Shown: positions 29,002-37,409 of the stretch, piece after piece
How positions within the stretch are numbered: the stretch's first letter is position 1
How the letters are laid out: each line of letters opens with the position of its first letter
Origin: Caulobacter sp. BK020
GTDB taxonomy: Bacteria; Pseudomonadota; Alphaproteobacteria; Caulobacterales; Caulobacteraceae
NCBI RefSeq assembly: GCF_004342605.1
Contig: NZ_SLZL01000012.1
Coordinates: 1-64,000 of the forward strand
Reading direction: 5' to 3'
DNA: 64,000 bases
The notes under the pieces: generated by a model
The model's database searches: none
Seen by the model: only the letters and a program-made list of their open reading frames with translations
Told to the model about the DNA's origin: nothing
Translations under genes and position numbers: made by a program

Positions 29002-29968
29002 CGTGACCGGCGCCCGGCCGGGTCCGGTGGTCGCCGTCACCGGCGCCACGGGCTTCCTGGGCCGCCGCCTGGTCAGGACCCTGGCCGAGCAGGGCTGGAC
29101 CGTCCGGGTCCTGGCCCGCCGCGACGTCACCGACCCGGCCTGGTCGGGCCTGGAGCCGCAGCTGGTGATCGGCGACCTGGCCAACGCCGGCGCCCTGGCC
29201 ACGCTGTGCGACGGCGCCCAGACCGTCGTCCACGTGGCCGGCTTGATCAAGGCGCGGGACCGCGCCGCCTTCGACCGGGCCAATGTCGAGGGCTCGCGCC
29301 GCGTCGCCGCCGCCGCCAAGGCGGCCGGGGCGCGACTCATCCTGATCTCCAGCCTGGCCGCCCGCGAGCCGGATTTGTCCGACTACGCCGGCAGCAAGCG
29401 TGGCGGAGAAGACGCAGCGCGCGAGATTTTTGCCGGAGATCTGACCATCGTCCGCCCCCCGGCCATCTACGGACCGGGCGATGTCGAGACGCTCAGACTG
29501 TTCAAAATGGCCTCGGAATCGGCCTTTTTGCCGGTTTTGAGCCCCAAAACCCGCATGGCCTGGATCCATGTCGACGACGCGGCGGCGAAGATCGCGGCCC
29601 TGGTCAAAACGCCGCGCCCTGGGCTGCTCAGCTTGTCCGACAACCGCCCGGAGGGTTATGGCTGGGTCGAACTCATGCAGACCGCGTCCGACGCGGTCGG
29701 CAGGTCGCCAAGGCTGGTCCGGGTCCCCCCGGGCGCGATCAAGGCTTTGGCGCTGCTGTCAAAATGGGCTTCATTCGTCACCGGGAAGGACACAATTCTC
29801 ACCCCGGGCAAGGCTCGGGAGTTGCTTCACACCGATTGGGGCCTATCTAGCAACGATCCGATTCCGGACTTTCCGCCGGTGAGCTACTCTCTCCAGGCGG
29901 GATTCGCGCAAAGCGTGCGCTGGTATCGTTCGGAAGGCTGGTTGAAGGATAAAAAGTCTCGGAAATAG
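28985..29968 (+). CDS. cerR: CerR-type NAD-dependent reductase (ketosphinganine/ceramide reductase)
   Basis: A 327-residue extended SDR. Glycine motif TGATGFLG (residues 20-26), catalytic pair Tyr134/Lys138 in DYAGSKRGGED, and an NAD-typical start. In C. crescentus the gene at this place, cerR, reduces the oxidised bacterial ceramide, after N-acylation, instead of a free 3-ketosphinganine. The last third (from about 29400) has weaker GC3 bias and more AT, as do the following 300 bases. Start ATG 28985 lies inside acs. Confidence 0.88.
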
Positions 29969-30047
29969 TCGAATCCGGCGATTTTCGGTCGAGACGGCTG
30001 TTACAATTCGGTTATGTAGGACCTTGGTCGGGGATATCGTCGCGTCG

Positions 30048-30299
30048 ATGGAAGCTGTTACGGATCTCACTTTGCGTGAAATCGGCTTGGCTACGAGCAA
30101 GGTGCTCGGGCGCTCTGTCGATGTGACTAACGACACCCATATCGGCCGCGATCTGGCCGTCGATTCCTTGGCCTTGATGAACATCATCATGGAGCTCGAA
30201 GACGCCTTCGACATCTCCATTCCTCTGGATCGCCTGGCTTCGGTGGAAACCGCCGGAGACCTGGCCTCCCTGATTAAAGACCTGCGGAATAGGGCCTAA
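30048..30299 (+). CDS. Acyl carrier protein of sphingolipid synthesis
   Basis: An 83-residue ACP. The phosphopantetheine Ser40 is in VDSLALMN; four helices with an acidic helix II (MELEDAFDISIP) are clear. ATG 30048 is preferred; TTG 30024 would add 8 residues. Codon use is much less GC-biased than its neighbours, unusual for a core biosynthetic gene and perhaps linked to high or separately regulated expression or later arrival. It sits 3 bases before spt and presumably delivers the acyl chain to Spt. Confidence 0.92.
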   Translation: MEAVTDLTLREIGLATSKVLGRSVDVTNDTHIGRDLAVDSLALMNIIMELEDAFDISIPLDRLASVETAGDLASLIKDLRNRA

Positions 30300-30302
30300 G
30301 CC

Positions 30303-31520
30303 ATGGGGCTGTTCGACAAGCATATCGCGTATCGCGACGCATATAACGCGATCCGGCAAGCCGGCGCCGATCCCTTCAGCGTGCGCTTCGACGCCGTCGT
30401 CTCGCCTACCGAAGGCTTGATCAACGGCAAACGCACGATCCTGCTGGGCACCAACAACTATCTGGGCCTGACCTTCGACGAGCAGGCGATCGCCTCGTCG
30501 GTCAAGGCCGTTCAGGAACGCGGCACCGGCACCACGGGCTCGCGCATCGCCAACGGCAGCTTCGAGGCCCACGTTGAGCTCGAGGAAGCCCTGGCCAAGT
30601 TCTACAAGCGCAAGCACGCCATGGTGTTCACCACCGGCTACCAGGCCAATCTGGGCGTGCTGTCGACGCTGGTCGGCCGCGGCGACCACCTGATCCTGGA
30701 CGCCGACAGCCACGCCTCGATCTACGACGGCGCCCGTCTGGGCCACGCCGAGGTCATCCGCTTCCGCCACAACGATCCGGAAGACCTGTACAAGCGCCTG
30801 CGCCGCATGAAGGACGTTCCGGGCGAGCGCCTGATCGTCGTCGAAGGCATCTATTCGATGATCGGCGACACCGCGCCGCTCAAGGAAATCGCCGCCGTGA
30901 AGCGCGAGCTGGGCGGCTACCTGCTGGTCGACGAGGCCCATTCGATGGGCGTGCTGGGCGAACATGGCCGCGGCCTGGCCGAGCTGGCCGGCGTCGAGGA
31001 AGACGTCGACTTCGTGGTCGGCACCTTCTCCAAGAGCCTGGGCGCCATCGGCGGCTTCTGCGTCTCGGACATGGACGACTTCGACGTCATGCGCGTCACC
31101 TGCCGTCCGTACATGTTCACCGCCTCGCTGCCGCCGGCCGTGGTCTCCTCGACCGTGACCGCCCTGCGCCGCCTGGAGGAACAGCCCGAGCTGCGCCACA
31201 AGCTGATGGCCAACGCCCGCCGCCTGTACGACGGCCTGTCGGCCATGGGCTTCATGACCGGCCCGACCTCCAGCCCGATCGTGGCCATCACCATGCCCGA
31301 CACCGAGCGCGCGATCGGCATGTGGAACGCCCTGCTGCAGAACGGCGTCTACCTGAACCTGGCCCTGCCGCCGGCCACCCCGGACAGCCGCCCCCTGCTG
31401 CGCACCAGCGTCAGCGCCGCCCACAGCTTCGAGCAGATCGACCAGGTGCTGGCGGTGTTCGCCGAGATCGGCGTCGCGATGGGCCTGATCGAAGCCCCGC
31501 TGAAGCGCGTCTCGGCCTAA
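30303..31520 (+). CDS. spt: Serine palmitoyltransferase
   Basis: A 405-residue PLP enzyme of the alpha-oxoamine synthase family that condenses L-serine with an acyl thioester to 3-ketosphinganine. The PLP lysine is K244 in GTFSKSLGAIGG; H137 (DADSHASIYDG) stacks the cofactor; D210 and H213 (VDEAHSMG) are present. N-terminus (RTILLGTNNYLGLT) lacks a membrane anchor, as in bacterial soluble SPTs. It is the last gene of the rightward set, followed by a strong intrinsic terminator. AONS or KBL are ruled out by context. Confidence 0.95.
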   Translation: MGLFDKHIAYRDAYNAIRQAGADPFSVRFDAVVSPTEGLINGKRTILLGTNNYLGLTFDEQAIASSVKAVQERGTGTTGSRIANGSFEAHVELEEALAKFYKRKHAMVFTTGYQANLGVLSTLVGRGDHLILDADSHASIYDGARLGHAEVIRFRHNDPEDLYKRLRRMKDVPGERLIVVEGIYSMIGDTAPLKEIAAVKRELGGYLLVDEAHSMGVLGEHGRGLAELAGVEEDVDFVVGTFSKSLGAIGGFCVSDMDDFDVMRVTCRPYMFTASLPPAVVSSTVTALRRLEEQPELRHKLMANARRLYDGLSAMGFMTGPTSSPIVAITMPDTERAIGMWNALLQNGVYLNLALPPATPDSRPLLRTSVSAAHSFEQIDQVLAVFAEIGVAMGLIEAPLKRVSA

Positions 31521-31545
31521 GCCGAGCGTCCAGCGCCTGAATGCG

Positions 31546-31578
31546 AAAGGCCCGAGGGAAACCTCGGGCCTTTTCCTT
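31546..31578 (+). terminator. Intrinsic terminator after spt
   Basis: A perfect 12-bp stem (AAAGGCCCGAGG at 31546-31557, partner 31562-31573), GAAA loop, then TTTTCCTTT. It lies 26 bases after the spt stop. Confidence 0.93.
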
Positions 31579-31592
31579 TGCATTTTCCTACT

Positions 31593-31624
31593 CCGCTCAT
31601 CCCGGCGAAAGCCGGGATGAGCGG
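31593..31624. repeat. REP-like palindrome (CATCCCGGCGAAAGCCGGGATG core)
   Basis: A 14-bp perfect stem (arm CCGCTCATCCCGGC) with a GAAA tetraloop, between convergent genes just after the spt terminator. Hairpins with this core are frequent intergenic repeats in alphaproteobacterial genomes. Confidence 0.85.
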
Positions 31625-31653
31625 AAGATTGGAGAGCGGCTCTCCTGAACGTC

Positions 31654-32589
31654 CTATCGCCTCTGCGCCTGGCGCTGTCGCCACAGTCGCCACAGCACCC
31701 CCGGAGCCGCCAGCACCGGATGGCGCTCGCGCCAGGGGGTCAGGGCCACGGGCATGCCGGTGTGGCGCTCGATCTTCCAGGCGGCGTAGCGCGCCGCCCC
31801 GTCGAAGGTGAAGGCGGCCTTGACCAGGCGGGCATAGTTCAGCGGCCGGCCCATCCGCCGGCGCAGGCGCCAGGCAGCCTGGATCCGCCGGCGCTCGGCC
31901 GAATCCAGGGCGGGCTGGACCACCCCGTCGGCCTCAAGGTCCAGCAGCCCTTCCTCGTGCCAGCAGGCGACCAGCAGGCGATGATAACGCTCGACGTCGA
32001 AAGCCAGGATCGAGCGCTCGCGCCCGCCCTTCTCGACGCGGAACTCGGCCGCGTAGGTCTCCTGGAACAGGGCCGACCAGTACGCGGCCGGCGGCCCCTC
32101 CGAAGGACCCAGGGCGGCGGCGAAGCGGGCGGCGGTGCGGGCGGCGTCAGCCACGGCCTCGACCACCTGCTCAGCGACGGCGGGGCCGGCGCTCCAGACC
32201 AGGCCGGCGGGCTGGACGAAGCGGGCCCAGATGGTGGTGTCGATCCCCTGCCCGCGCGTCGCCGCCTGGAACTGGGCCAGGGTCATGGTCGCCACCTTGG
32301 CCCGCAGCACCTGACCGTCCAGCTCCACCTCGTGATAGCTGACGTCGGGCCACAGCAGCCGGGTGGCCAGCCCCCGCAGGCCCGGACGCACGCGTTCGGT
32401 CAGGACGTAGAAATCCAGCACCCCGTCCAGGTCGCCGGTGCGCAGGATCGAGCCGTAGAACAGCACCGCCAGCGGGGCCTCGAACCGGTCCAGCAGCCGG
32501 GTCGCCAGGGCCACGGCCTGGGGCGGAGCGGGCGCCAGCAGCTCCTCGCCCACCAGGCTGGCGACGGTCCCGGCGATGGGCCCGCTCAT
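31654..32589 (-). CDS. Sphingolipid-cluster protein with nucleotidyltransferase-like opening (Cpg-type)
   Basis: A 311-residue soluble protein, third of a translationally coupled trio (ATGA overlap with the kinase). The segment VLFYGSILRTGDLDGVLDFYVL has the G-S...D-x-D arrangement of Pol-beta-type nucleotidyltransferases. The C-terminal half is Trp/Arg-rich and helical (AWRLRRRMGRPLNYARLVKAAFTFDG). In C. crescentus the corresponding gene is one of the cpgABC set needed for ceramide phosphoglycerate; which letter applies I am not certain. Its chemistry is not established, but a nucleotidyl- or phospho-transfer step on the head group fits. Confidence 0.72.
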   Translation of the reverse strand: MSGPIAGTVASLVGEELLAPAPPQAVALATRLLDRFEAPLAVLFYGSILRTGDLDGVLDFYVLTERVRPGLRGLATRLLWPDVSYHEVELDGQVLRAKVATMTLAQFQAATRGQGIDTTIWARFVQPAGLVWSAGPAVAEQVVEAVADAARTAARFAAALGPSEGPPAAYWSALFQETYAAEFRVEKGGRERSILAFDVERYHRLLVACWHEEGLLDLEADGVVQPALDSAERRRIQAAWRLRRRMGRPLNYARLVKAAFTFDGAARYAAWKIERHTGMPVALTPWRERHPVLAAPGVLWRLWRQRQAQRR

Positions 32590-33512
32590 CCCGCCAGGAA
32601 CCGCAGGGTCGGTCCCAGGACCACGGTCACGCCGCCCGCGCCGTCATAGACGTCGCCATCGACGACCAGCGGCTGGTTCGTCGTGATCCGCAGCTTCTCG
32701 GCGTCGCCGCGCCGATAGCCATGGCGGCCGGACCAGGCCGACTCCTTGCCGGCCACCAGGGCCGGAAACGCGCCCGGCAGCCCCCGGGGCGGAGCGTCGA
32801 CGTCCAGGAACTTCAGCCCTTCGCGCGGCGGGCCGAACGGCTTGACCCCGAACGGCAGGCGCTTGAGCGTGGTGGCCAGGACCAGGAAGCGGTCAGCGGT
32901 GCGGGTCTCCTCGCCGTCGATGGCCAGGCACAGCGGCACGCCGGCCCGCCACTGGTCGCGCTTGCCGCCCATCACGGTGCCGACCAGGGCGCCCAGCACG
33001 CTCATGGCCACGGCGATGCTGTGGAAGGCGCCGGTCTTGTGGACGGTCTGGGCCAGGCTGGTGGCGCGCACGAAGGCGCCCAGGCCGAACACGAAGCCGC
33101 GCAGGCTGGGCCGCCCGTCGTCCCAGCGCACCTCCAGCGGCGCGCGGTGCTTGATCACCGCGGTCTCGGACCGGGCGGCGGCCAGGGCCTTGGCCAGGGT
33201 CCAGTCGCGGGGCACGCCCAGGTCGATGGCCAGGACGTTGGTCTTGCCCGACGGGACCAGGGCGATCAGAGGCATCGCCTCGCCGAAGATGGTCGCCGCC
33301 CGGCTGAGCACGTCGCGGATGGTGCCGTCGCCGCCGTCGATGACCAGCATCTTCACCCCGCACTGGGCGAAGGCCTGCAGGTCCTGCTCCAGCGCCTCGG
33401 GCGTCGCCGGCTCGACCAGCAGCACCGCGTCGGGCGTCTGGCCGGGCCCGTCGGGCTCGGACCGCCCGATATTGGCGTGACTCATCGGATTGCGGACGAC
33501 GCCCACTCGCAT
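32586..33512 (-). CDS. cpgB: Ceramide kinase-like lipid kinase (LCB5/DAGK family)
   Basis: A 308-residue soluble kinase from ATG 33512. The nucleotide-binding signature GGDGT is at residues 60-64 (MLVIDGGDGTIRDVL), followed by LVPSGKTNVLAIDLG and the C-terminal PLVVDGDVYDG, as in the sphingosine/diacylglycerol kinase fold. The homologue in C. crescentus, CpgB, phosphorylates ceramide to ceramide-1-phosphate. It overlaps its upstream neighbour by one base (TGATG) and its downstream neighbour by four, so stoichiometric expression is likely. Confidence 0.88.
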   Translation of the reverse strand: MRVGVVRNPMSHANIGRSEPDGPGQTPDAVLLVEPATPEALEQDLQAFAQCGVKMLVIDGGDGTIRDVLSRAATIFGEAMPLIALVPSGKTNVLAIDLGVPRDWTLAKALAAARSETAVIKHRAPLEVRWDDGRPSLRGFVFGLGAFVRATSLAQTVHKTGAFHSIAVAMSVLGALVGTVMGGKRDQWRAGVPLCLAIDGEETRTADRFLVLATTLKRLPFGVKPFGPPREGLKFLDVDAPPRGLPGAFPALVAGKESAWSGRHGYRRGDAEKLRITTNQPLVVDGDVYDGAGGVTVVLGPTLRFLAG

Positions 33513-34651
33513 CAGCGCGACAACCAGGAAACGACGGCCCCCTTCGGAGCCGCCAGGCCTTGCAGGATCTGCACGGCGTGCACGACCAGACAGATCCCCG
33601 TCCAAACCGCCACCGCCAGGAACCCGATGTCGGGACGACCGGCCAGAACCGCAAGGGTCAGCAGGATCAGGTTGGGGTTGCGCCGGGCGGTGATCAGCCG
33701 GAAGAAGCTGTCGAACGGCCGCCAGGCGTGCATCTCGACCTTGAACAGGGCCAGGAAGATCCCCTCCTCCACCCGCTGCAGCACGTAGCCGCCGACGATG
33801 ACCGCCAGGGCCAGCGCGCCATGCGGCATCGTCAGACCGACGGCCCCGACGCCGACATACCAGGCCCACCACCAGAACGGCGGATGGATCAGGTCGATGC
33901 CGTGGTCGAAGACGTTGCCCCACTTGGACGAGGTCAGGGTCACCCGCGCCAGCTTGCCGTCGACGGTGTCGAGGAAGGTCATGATCCAGGCGCAGACCAG
34001 GCCCCAGGCGTAGTGGCCGGTCCAGAACAGCCAGAAGGCCGCCAGCACCAGCAGGAAGCCGATCAGGGTCACCTGGTTGGGGGTCATCTTCGCCAGGGCG
34101 CACCAGCGGGTGACGATCCGGGCGGGCGTGGGCCAGACGTACTTGGTCACCAGATCCGTGACGCCCTTGTACGAGCCCTGGAACAGCCGCTTTTCGACCG
34201 CCACGCGGGTTTCGGGCGTCAGGCGCTCCAGCACCGGCGGCTCGCGCTTGCGCAGGGCGCTGTTGTAGGCCGAGCCCAGCTCCAGCGCGGTCAGGCGAAT
34301 CGCGGCCAGGGCGGTGACGTCCTCGCCGGTGTCGAGCCGGACGATGGCTTCGCGGGCTCGGGCCGCGGGGACGTTGACGGCCACCACGCGGCCGGCCTCG
34401 TCGACCAGGGCCACGCCCGGACGGCCGGCCAGGGCCTTGATCAGCGACTCGTCGAACACCCAGCCGGCGTCGACCACCACCACGTCGCCGGCGATGAAGA
34501 CGGTCTCGGGCCCGGCCTCGACCAGGCCCAGGCGACGGTAGATTCGCGACAGCCGCTCGGCGGAGGTCATCCCCCAGAGGCGGGTTTTCGCCTGGCCGAC
34601 CGTGACGGCGGACGGACCGGCGGCCGCATTTGGCTGATTTTCCGCGCTCAC
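33512..34651 (-). CDS. CDP-alcohol phosphotransferase with N-terminal extension (Cpg-type)
   Basis: About 379 residues from GTG 34651 (AAGGGG upstream; ATG 34570 is the alternative). Residues about 30-180 are a soluble domain (VFIAGDVVVVDAGWVFDESL) resembling the truncated nucleotidyltransferase half of bifunctional IPCT/DIPPS-like proteins. Then a five- to six-helix membrane domain carries the full motif DGKLAR-x8-G-x3-D-x3-D (DTVDGKLARV ... GNVFDHGID). It should transfer a phospho-alcohol from a CDP-alcohol to a lipid or polyol acceptor. First gene of the minus-strand trio needed, in Caulobacter, for ceramide phosphoglycerate. Confidence 0.85.
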   Translation of the reverse strand: MSAENQPNAAAGPSAVTVGQAKTRLWGMTSAERLSRIYRRLGLVEAGPETVFIAGDVVVVDAGWVFDESLIKALAGRPGVALVDEAGRVVAVNVPAARAREAIVRLDTGEDVTALAAIRLTALELGSAYNSALRKREPPVLERLTPETRVAVEKRLFQGSYKGVTDLVTKYVWPTPARIVTRWCALAKMTPNQVTLIGFLLVLAAFWLFWTGHYAWGLVCAWIMTFLDTVDGKLARVTLTSSKWGNVFDHGIDLIHPPFWWWAWYVGVGAVGLTMPHGALALAVIVGGYVLQRVEEGIFLALFKVEMHAWRPFDSFFRLITARRNPNLILLTLAVLAGRPDIGFLAVAVWTGICLVVHAVQILQGLAAPKGAVVSWLSR

Positions 34652-34726
34652 GATAGACAACCCCTTGAAACCTGGCGCGATTGATAAGCAGCTTCGGCCC
34701 CTTCCGCCAGAATCCGTGAACCAAAC
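34652..34726. promoter_or_regulatory. Divergent intergenic region between the two head-group operons
   Basis: Only 75 bases separate the CDP-alcohol phosphotransferase (leftward) from the metallophosphoesterase (rightward), so both transcripts must start here or overlap. No clear consensus promoter is seen. Confidence 0.5.
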
Positions 34727-35635
34727 TTGTCGATATTCCGCCTCGCCCACCTCTCGGACCTCCACCTGCCGCCGCCCAAGGGCGCGTTCGGCTGGCGGGA
34801 CCTGCTGTCCAAGCGGCTGCTGAGCCGGATCGCCTGGCGGCGCAAGCACCGCGAGCACCGGCCCGAGGTGCTGGAGGTGGTGATCGCCGATCTCAAGGCC
34901 CACGCCCCCGACCACATCGCCATCACCGGCGACCTGACCAACTACGCGTCCCGGGCCGAGTACGAGGCGGCCCGCGTCTGGCTGGAGGCCCTGGGCCCGG
35001 CCCGTGACATCACCGTCAGCCCCGGCAACCACGACGCCCTGGTCGGCGCGCGCGACGGCGACTCGTTCGCGGCCTGGACGCCCTGGCTGGGCGACGACGG
35101 CGAGGCGATCTTCCCCCAGGTGCGGCTGCGGGACGGCGTGGCGCTGTTCAACCTGTGTTCGGCCGTGCCGACCGCCCCGCACCTGGCCACCGGCCGCCTC
35201 GGCCCGGCGCAGCTGGAGCGCCTGGACGCCCTGCTGGGCGACCCGGCCTATCGCGACGCCTTTCGCGTGCTGCTGATCCATCATCCGCCGATCCCCGGCG
35301 CGGTGGCCCGGCGCAAGTCGCTGGAAGACCAGGACGCCCTGCGCGCCCTGCTGGTCCGTCACGGCGCCGACCTGGTCCTGCACGGCCACGCCCATGAGGC
35401 GATGGTGTCGACCGCGCCCGGACCGGACGGCGCGGCGATTCCCGTGCTGGGCGTGCCCTCCGCCTCGGCCCTGGGCGAGCGCGGCCACCCGGCGGCGCGC
35501 TGGCACGGGGTCGAGATCGACCGCCAGGCCGATGGCGGGATCGAGGTCAAGCTGGTCGCCCGCGGGCTGGATCCCGCCACCGGCCAAGCCGGCGAATTGG
35601 GCCGCTACGTCCTGGTCCAGGCCTGTCGCCCGTGA
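34727..35635 (+). CDS. Calcineurin-like metallophosphoesterase
   Basis: A 302-residue enzyme. All binuclear-metal motifs are present: LAHLSDLHL (D-x-H), ITGDLTN (GD), SPGNHDAL (GNHD), LLIHHPPI and LHGHAHEAM (GHxH). The first in-frame start that keeps motif I is TTG 34727. Predicted soluble. Placement at the head of the rightward sphingolipid set suggests it removes a phosphate or cleaves a phosphodiester on a lipid or nucleotide intermediate; UDP-DAG hydrolase (LpxH/LpxI-like) or cAMP phosphodiesterase are alternatives. Confidence 0.85.
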   Translation: MSIFRLAHLSDLHLPPPKGAFGWRDLLSKRLLSRIAWRRKHREHRPEVLEVVIADLKAHAPDHIAITGDLTNYASRAEYEAARVWLEALGPARDITVSPGNHDALVGARDGDSFAAWTPWLGDDGEAIFPQVRLRDGVALFNLCSAVPTAPHLATGRLGPAQLERLDALLGDPAYRDAFRVLLIHHPPIPGAVARRKSLEDQDALRALLVRHGADLVLHGHAHEAMVSTAPGPDGAAIPVLGVPSASALGERGHPAARWHGVEIDRQADGGIEVKLVARGLDPATGQAGELGRYVLVQACRP

Positions 35636-35745
35636 CGACGAAAAGGACCTGAACGGAAGCCCAGGGCGCGGATCGTGCTTCCATGGAAAAGACCGCGTCC
35701 CTATTGTAGGCGCAACGGCGGCGAACGCCCGGAGGCGAGGCCGAC

Positions 35746-36183
35746 ATGACCAATCCCACCGCAGAGACCTTCGGCTATCCGCGCACCAAGGTGGCCGAAA
35801 CCGAAAGCTGGCTGATCCTGGTGCGGCCCAAGCAGCCGACCTTTGGCTCGCTGGTCCTGGTATGCAAGGAATCGGTCGAGGCCTTCTCCCAGCTGAGTCC
35901 CGCCGCCTTCGCCGACCTCAGGACGGCGACGCAGGGCGTCGAGCGGATGCTGGCCAAGGTCGTGGCCTACGAGAAGATCAACTATCTGATGCTGATGATG
36001 GTCGACAAGGACGTGCATTTCCACGTGATCCCCCGCTACGCCGGGACGCGCGAGCATGAGGGGCGCGTGTACAGCGACGCCGGATGGCCCGCCGTGCCGG
36101 CCCTGGGGTCCACGGTCGACCTGGACCTGGACGCCGCCGAGCGGCTGGCCCGGATCCTGGCCGAGGCCTGGTCCGCCGCGTGA
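35746..36183 (+). CDS. HIT-family nucleotide-binding protein with altered triad
   Basis: A 145-residue HIT-superfamily protein (WLILVRPKQPTFGSLVLVCKE, then DVHFHVIPRY). The canonical H-x-H-x-H is D-V-H-F-H here: the first histidine is Asp while the two that include the nucleophile position are kept. GalT/HIT enzymes hydrolyse or transfer nucleoside monophosphates, so an NMP-related step in head-group activation is conceivable. Overlaps lptF by GTGA, hence part of the same operon. Confidence 0.85.
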   Translation: MTNPTAETFGYPRTKVAETESWLILVRPKQPTFGSLVLVCKESVEAFSQLSPAAFADLRTATQGVERMLAKVVAYEKINYLMLMMVDKDVHFHVIPRYAGTREHEGRVYSDAGWPAVPALGSTVDLDLDAAERLARILAEAWSAA

Positions 36184-37409
36184 AGAAGCCCATCCCCACG
36201 CCGCACGGCACCTCGCGCTTCCGGCTGATCGACGCCTATCTGCTGCGCATGCTGGTGTGGCCGATCGTCGGCTGCCTGGGGGTGACGGTGATCGCCCTCC
36301 TGCTGGAGCGGGTCCTGCGCCTGCTGGACGTGCTGTCGCAAAGCAGCGCCCGCTTCGGCTACGTCACCGAACTGGCCGCCAACCTGGTGCCGCATTATCT
36401 GGGCCTGGCCCTGCCGGTGGCGTTCTTCGTGGCGCTGTTCATCGTCATCACCAAGCTCAGCGACGGCTCGGAGATCGACGCCCTGCTGGCCAGCGGCCAG
36501 TCGCTCACCCGCATCGCCGCGCCGTTCGTCTATGTCGGCCTGTTCCTGATGGTCTTCAGCCTGATCGTCTTCGGCTACATGCAGCCCTACAGCCGCTACG
36601 CCTATCGGGCGGTGATGCACGAGGCGATCAACGCCGGCTGGAACGGCAAGCTGAACGGCGGCTCCTTCATCGACCAGCCCAAGCTGCTGATGACCGCCGA
36701 CGGCGCCGACCCCGCGGGCCAGCAGCTGACGCGGGTGTTCATCCGCCGGATGGACGCCGCCGGGCGCGAGGAGGTGATCACCGCCGCCACCGCCGACCTG
36801 CGCTCGGCCCCTGACGGCAAGAACGTCACCATGCTGCTGCGCCGCGGCCAGCGGATCGGCCTGGACGTCCGCGGCGAATACCGCATCCTGGTGTTCGACC
36901 AGTTCACCACCAACGTCCCTCTGGCCGGCGCGGCCGCCCTGCTGCGCGACCGCGGCGGCGACGAGCGCGAGCTGACCCTGGGCGAGCTGGCCCGACAGGC
37001 CGAGAGCCCTAATCCCGTCGTGCCGCGCCCCACCCTGCTGGCCGAGCTCTACGGACGCCTGGCCCGGGCGGCGTTTCTGCCGTTCCTGCCACTGCTGGCC
37101 TTCCCGCTGGGTCTGGCCGCCAAGCGCGGCAACCGCACCCCTGGCCTGATCATCGCCGGCGTGCTGCTGCTGGCCTTCCAGCACAGCCTGCAGCTGGGCC
37201 AGAGCCTGGCCGAGTCGGGCAAGGCCATGCCGCTGGCGGCGATCGGCCTTCCGTGGCTGATCTTCACCAGCCTCAGCGTCTGGATGTTCGTCGGCAGCCG
37301 CAAGCGGCCCGGGCAGACGCCCGTCACCGACCTGATCCAGAGCTTCGGCGGCGGCATCAAGCGCTTCCGGCGGATGTTCCGGGACAAGTTCGAGCAGGCC
37401 GACGCATGA
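36180..37409 (+). CDS. LptF-like permease (YjgP/YjgQ family) in the sphingolipid cluster
   Basis: A 409-residue inner-membrane protein from GTG 36180 (GTGA overlap with the HIT gene). Six membrane helices: about 25-50, 70-98 and 110-130 before, and three after, a periplasmic beta-jellyroll domain (residues about 140-290). The family signature LLERVLRLLDVL is clear. LptF and LptG form the channel of the LPS extractor LptB2FG. Encoded with an LptG-like partner directly in front of ceramide synthase, which suggests sphingolipid extraction from the inner membrane. Could also be the genome's only LptF. Confidence 0.88.
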   Translation: MKKPIPTPHGTSRFRLIDAYLLRMLVWPIVGCLGVTVIALLLERVLRLLDVLSQSSARFGYVTELAANLVPHYLGLALPVAFFVALFIVITKLSDGSEIDALLASGQSLTRIAAPFVYVGLFLMVFSLIVFGYMQPYSRYAYRAVMHEAINAGWNGKLNGGSFIDQPKLLMTADGADPAGQQLTRVFIRRMDAAGREEVITAATADLRSAPDGKNVTMLLRRGQRIGLDVRGEYRILVFDQFTTNVPLAGAAALLRDRGGDERELTLGELARQAESPNPVVPRPTLLAELYGRLARAAFLPFLPLLAFPLGLAAKRGNRTPGLIIAGVLLLAFQHSLQLGQSLAESGKAMPLAAIGLPWLIFTSLSVWMFVGSRKRPGQTPVTDLIQSFGGGIKRFRRMFRDKFEQADA

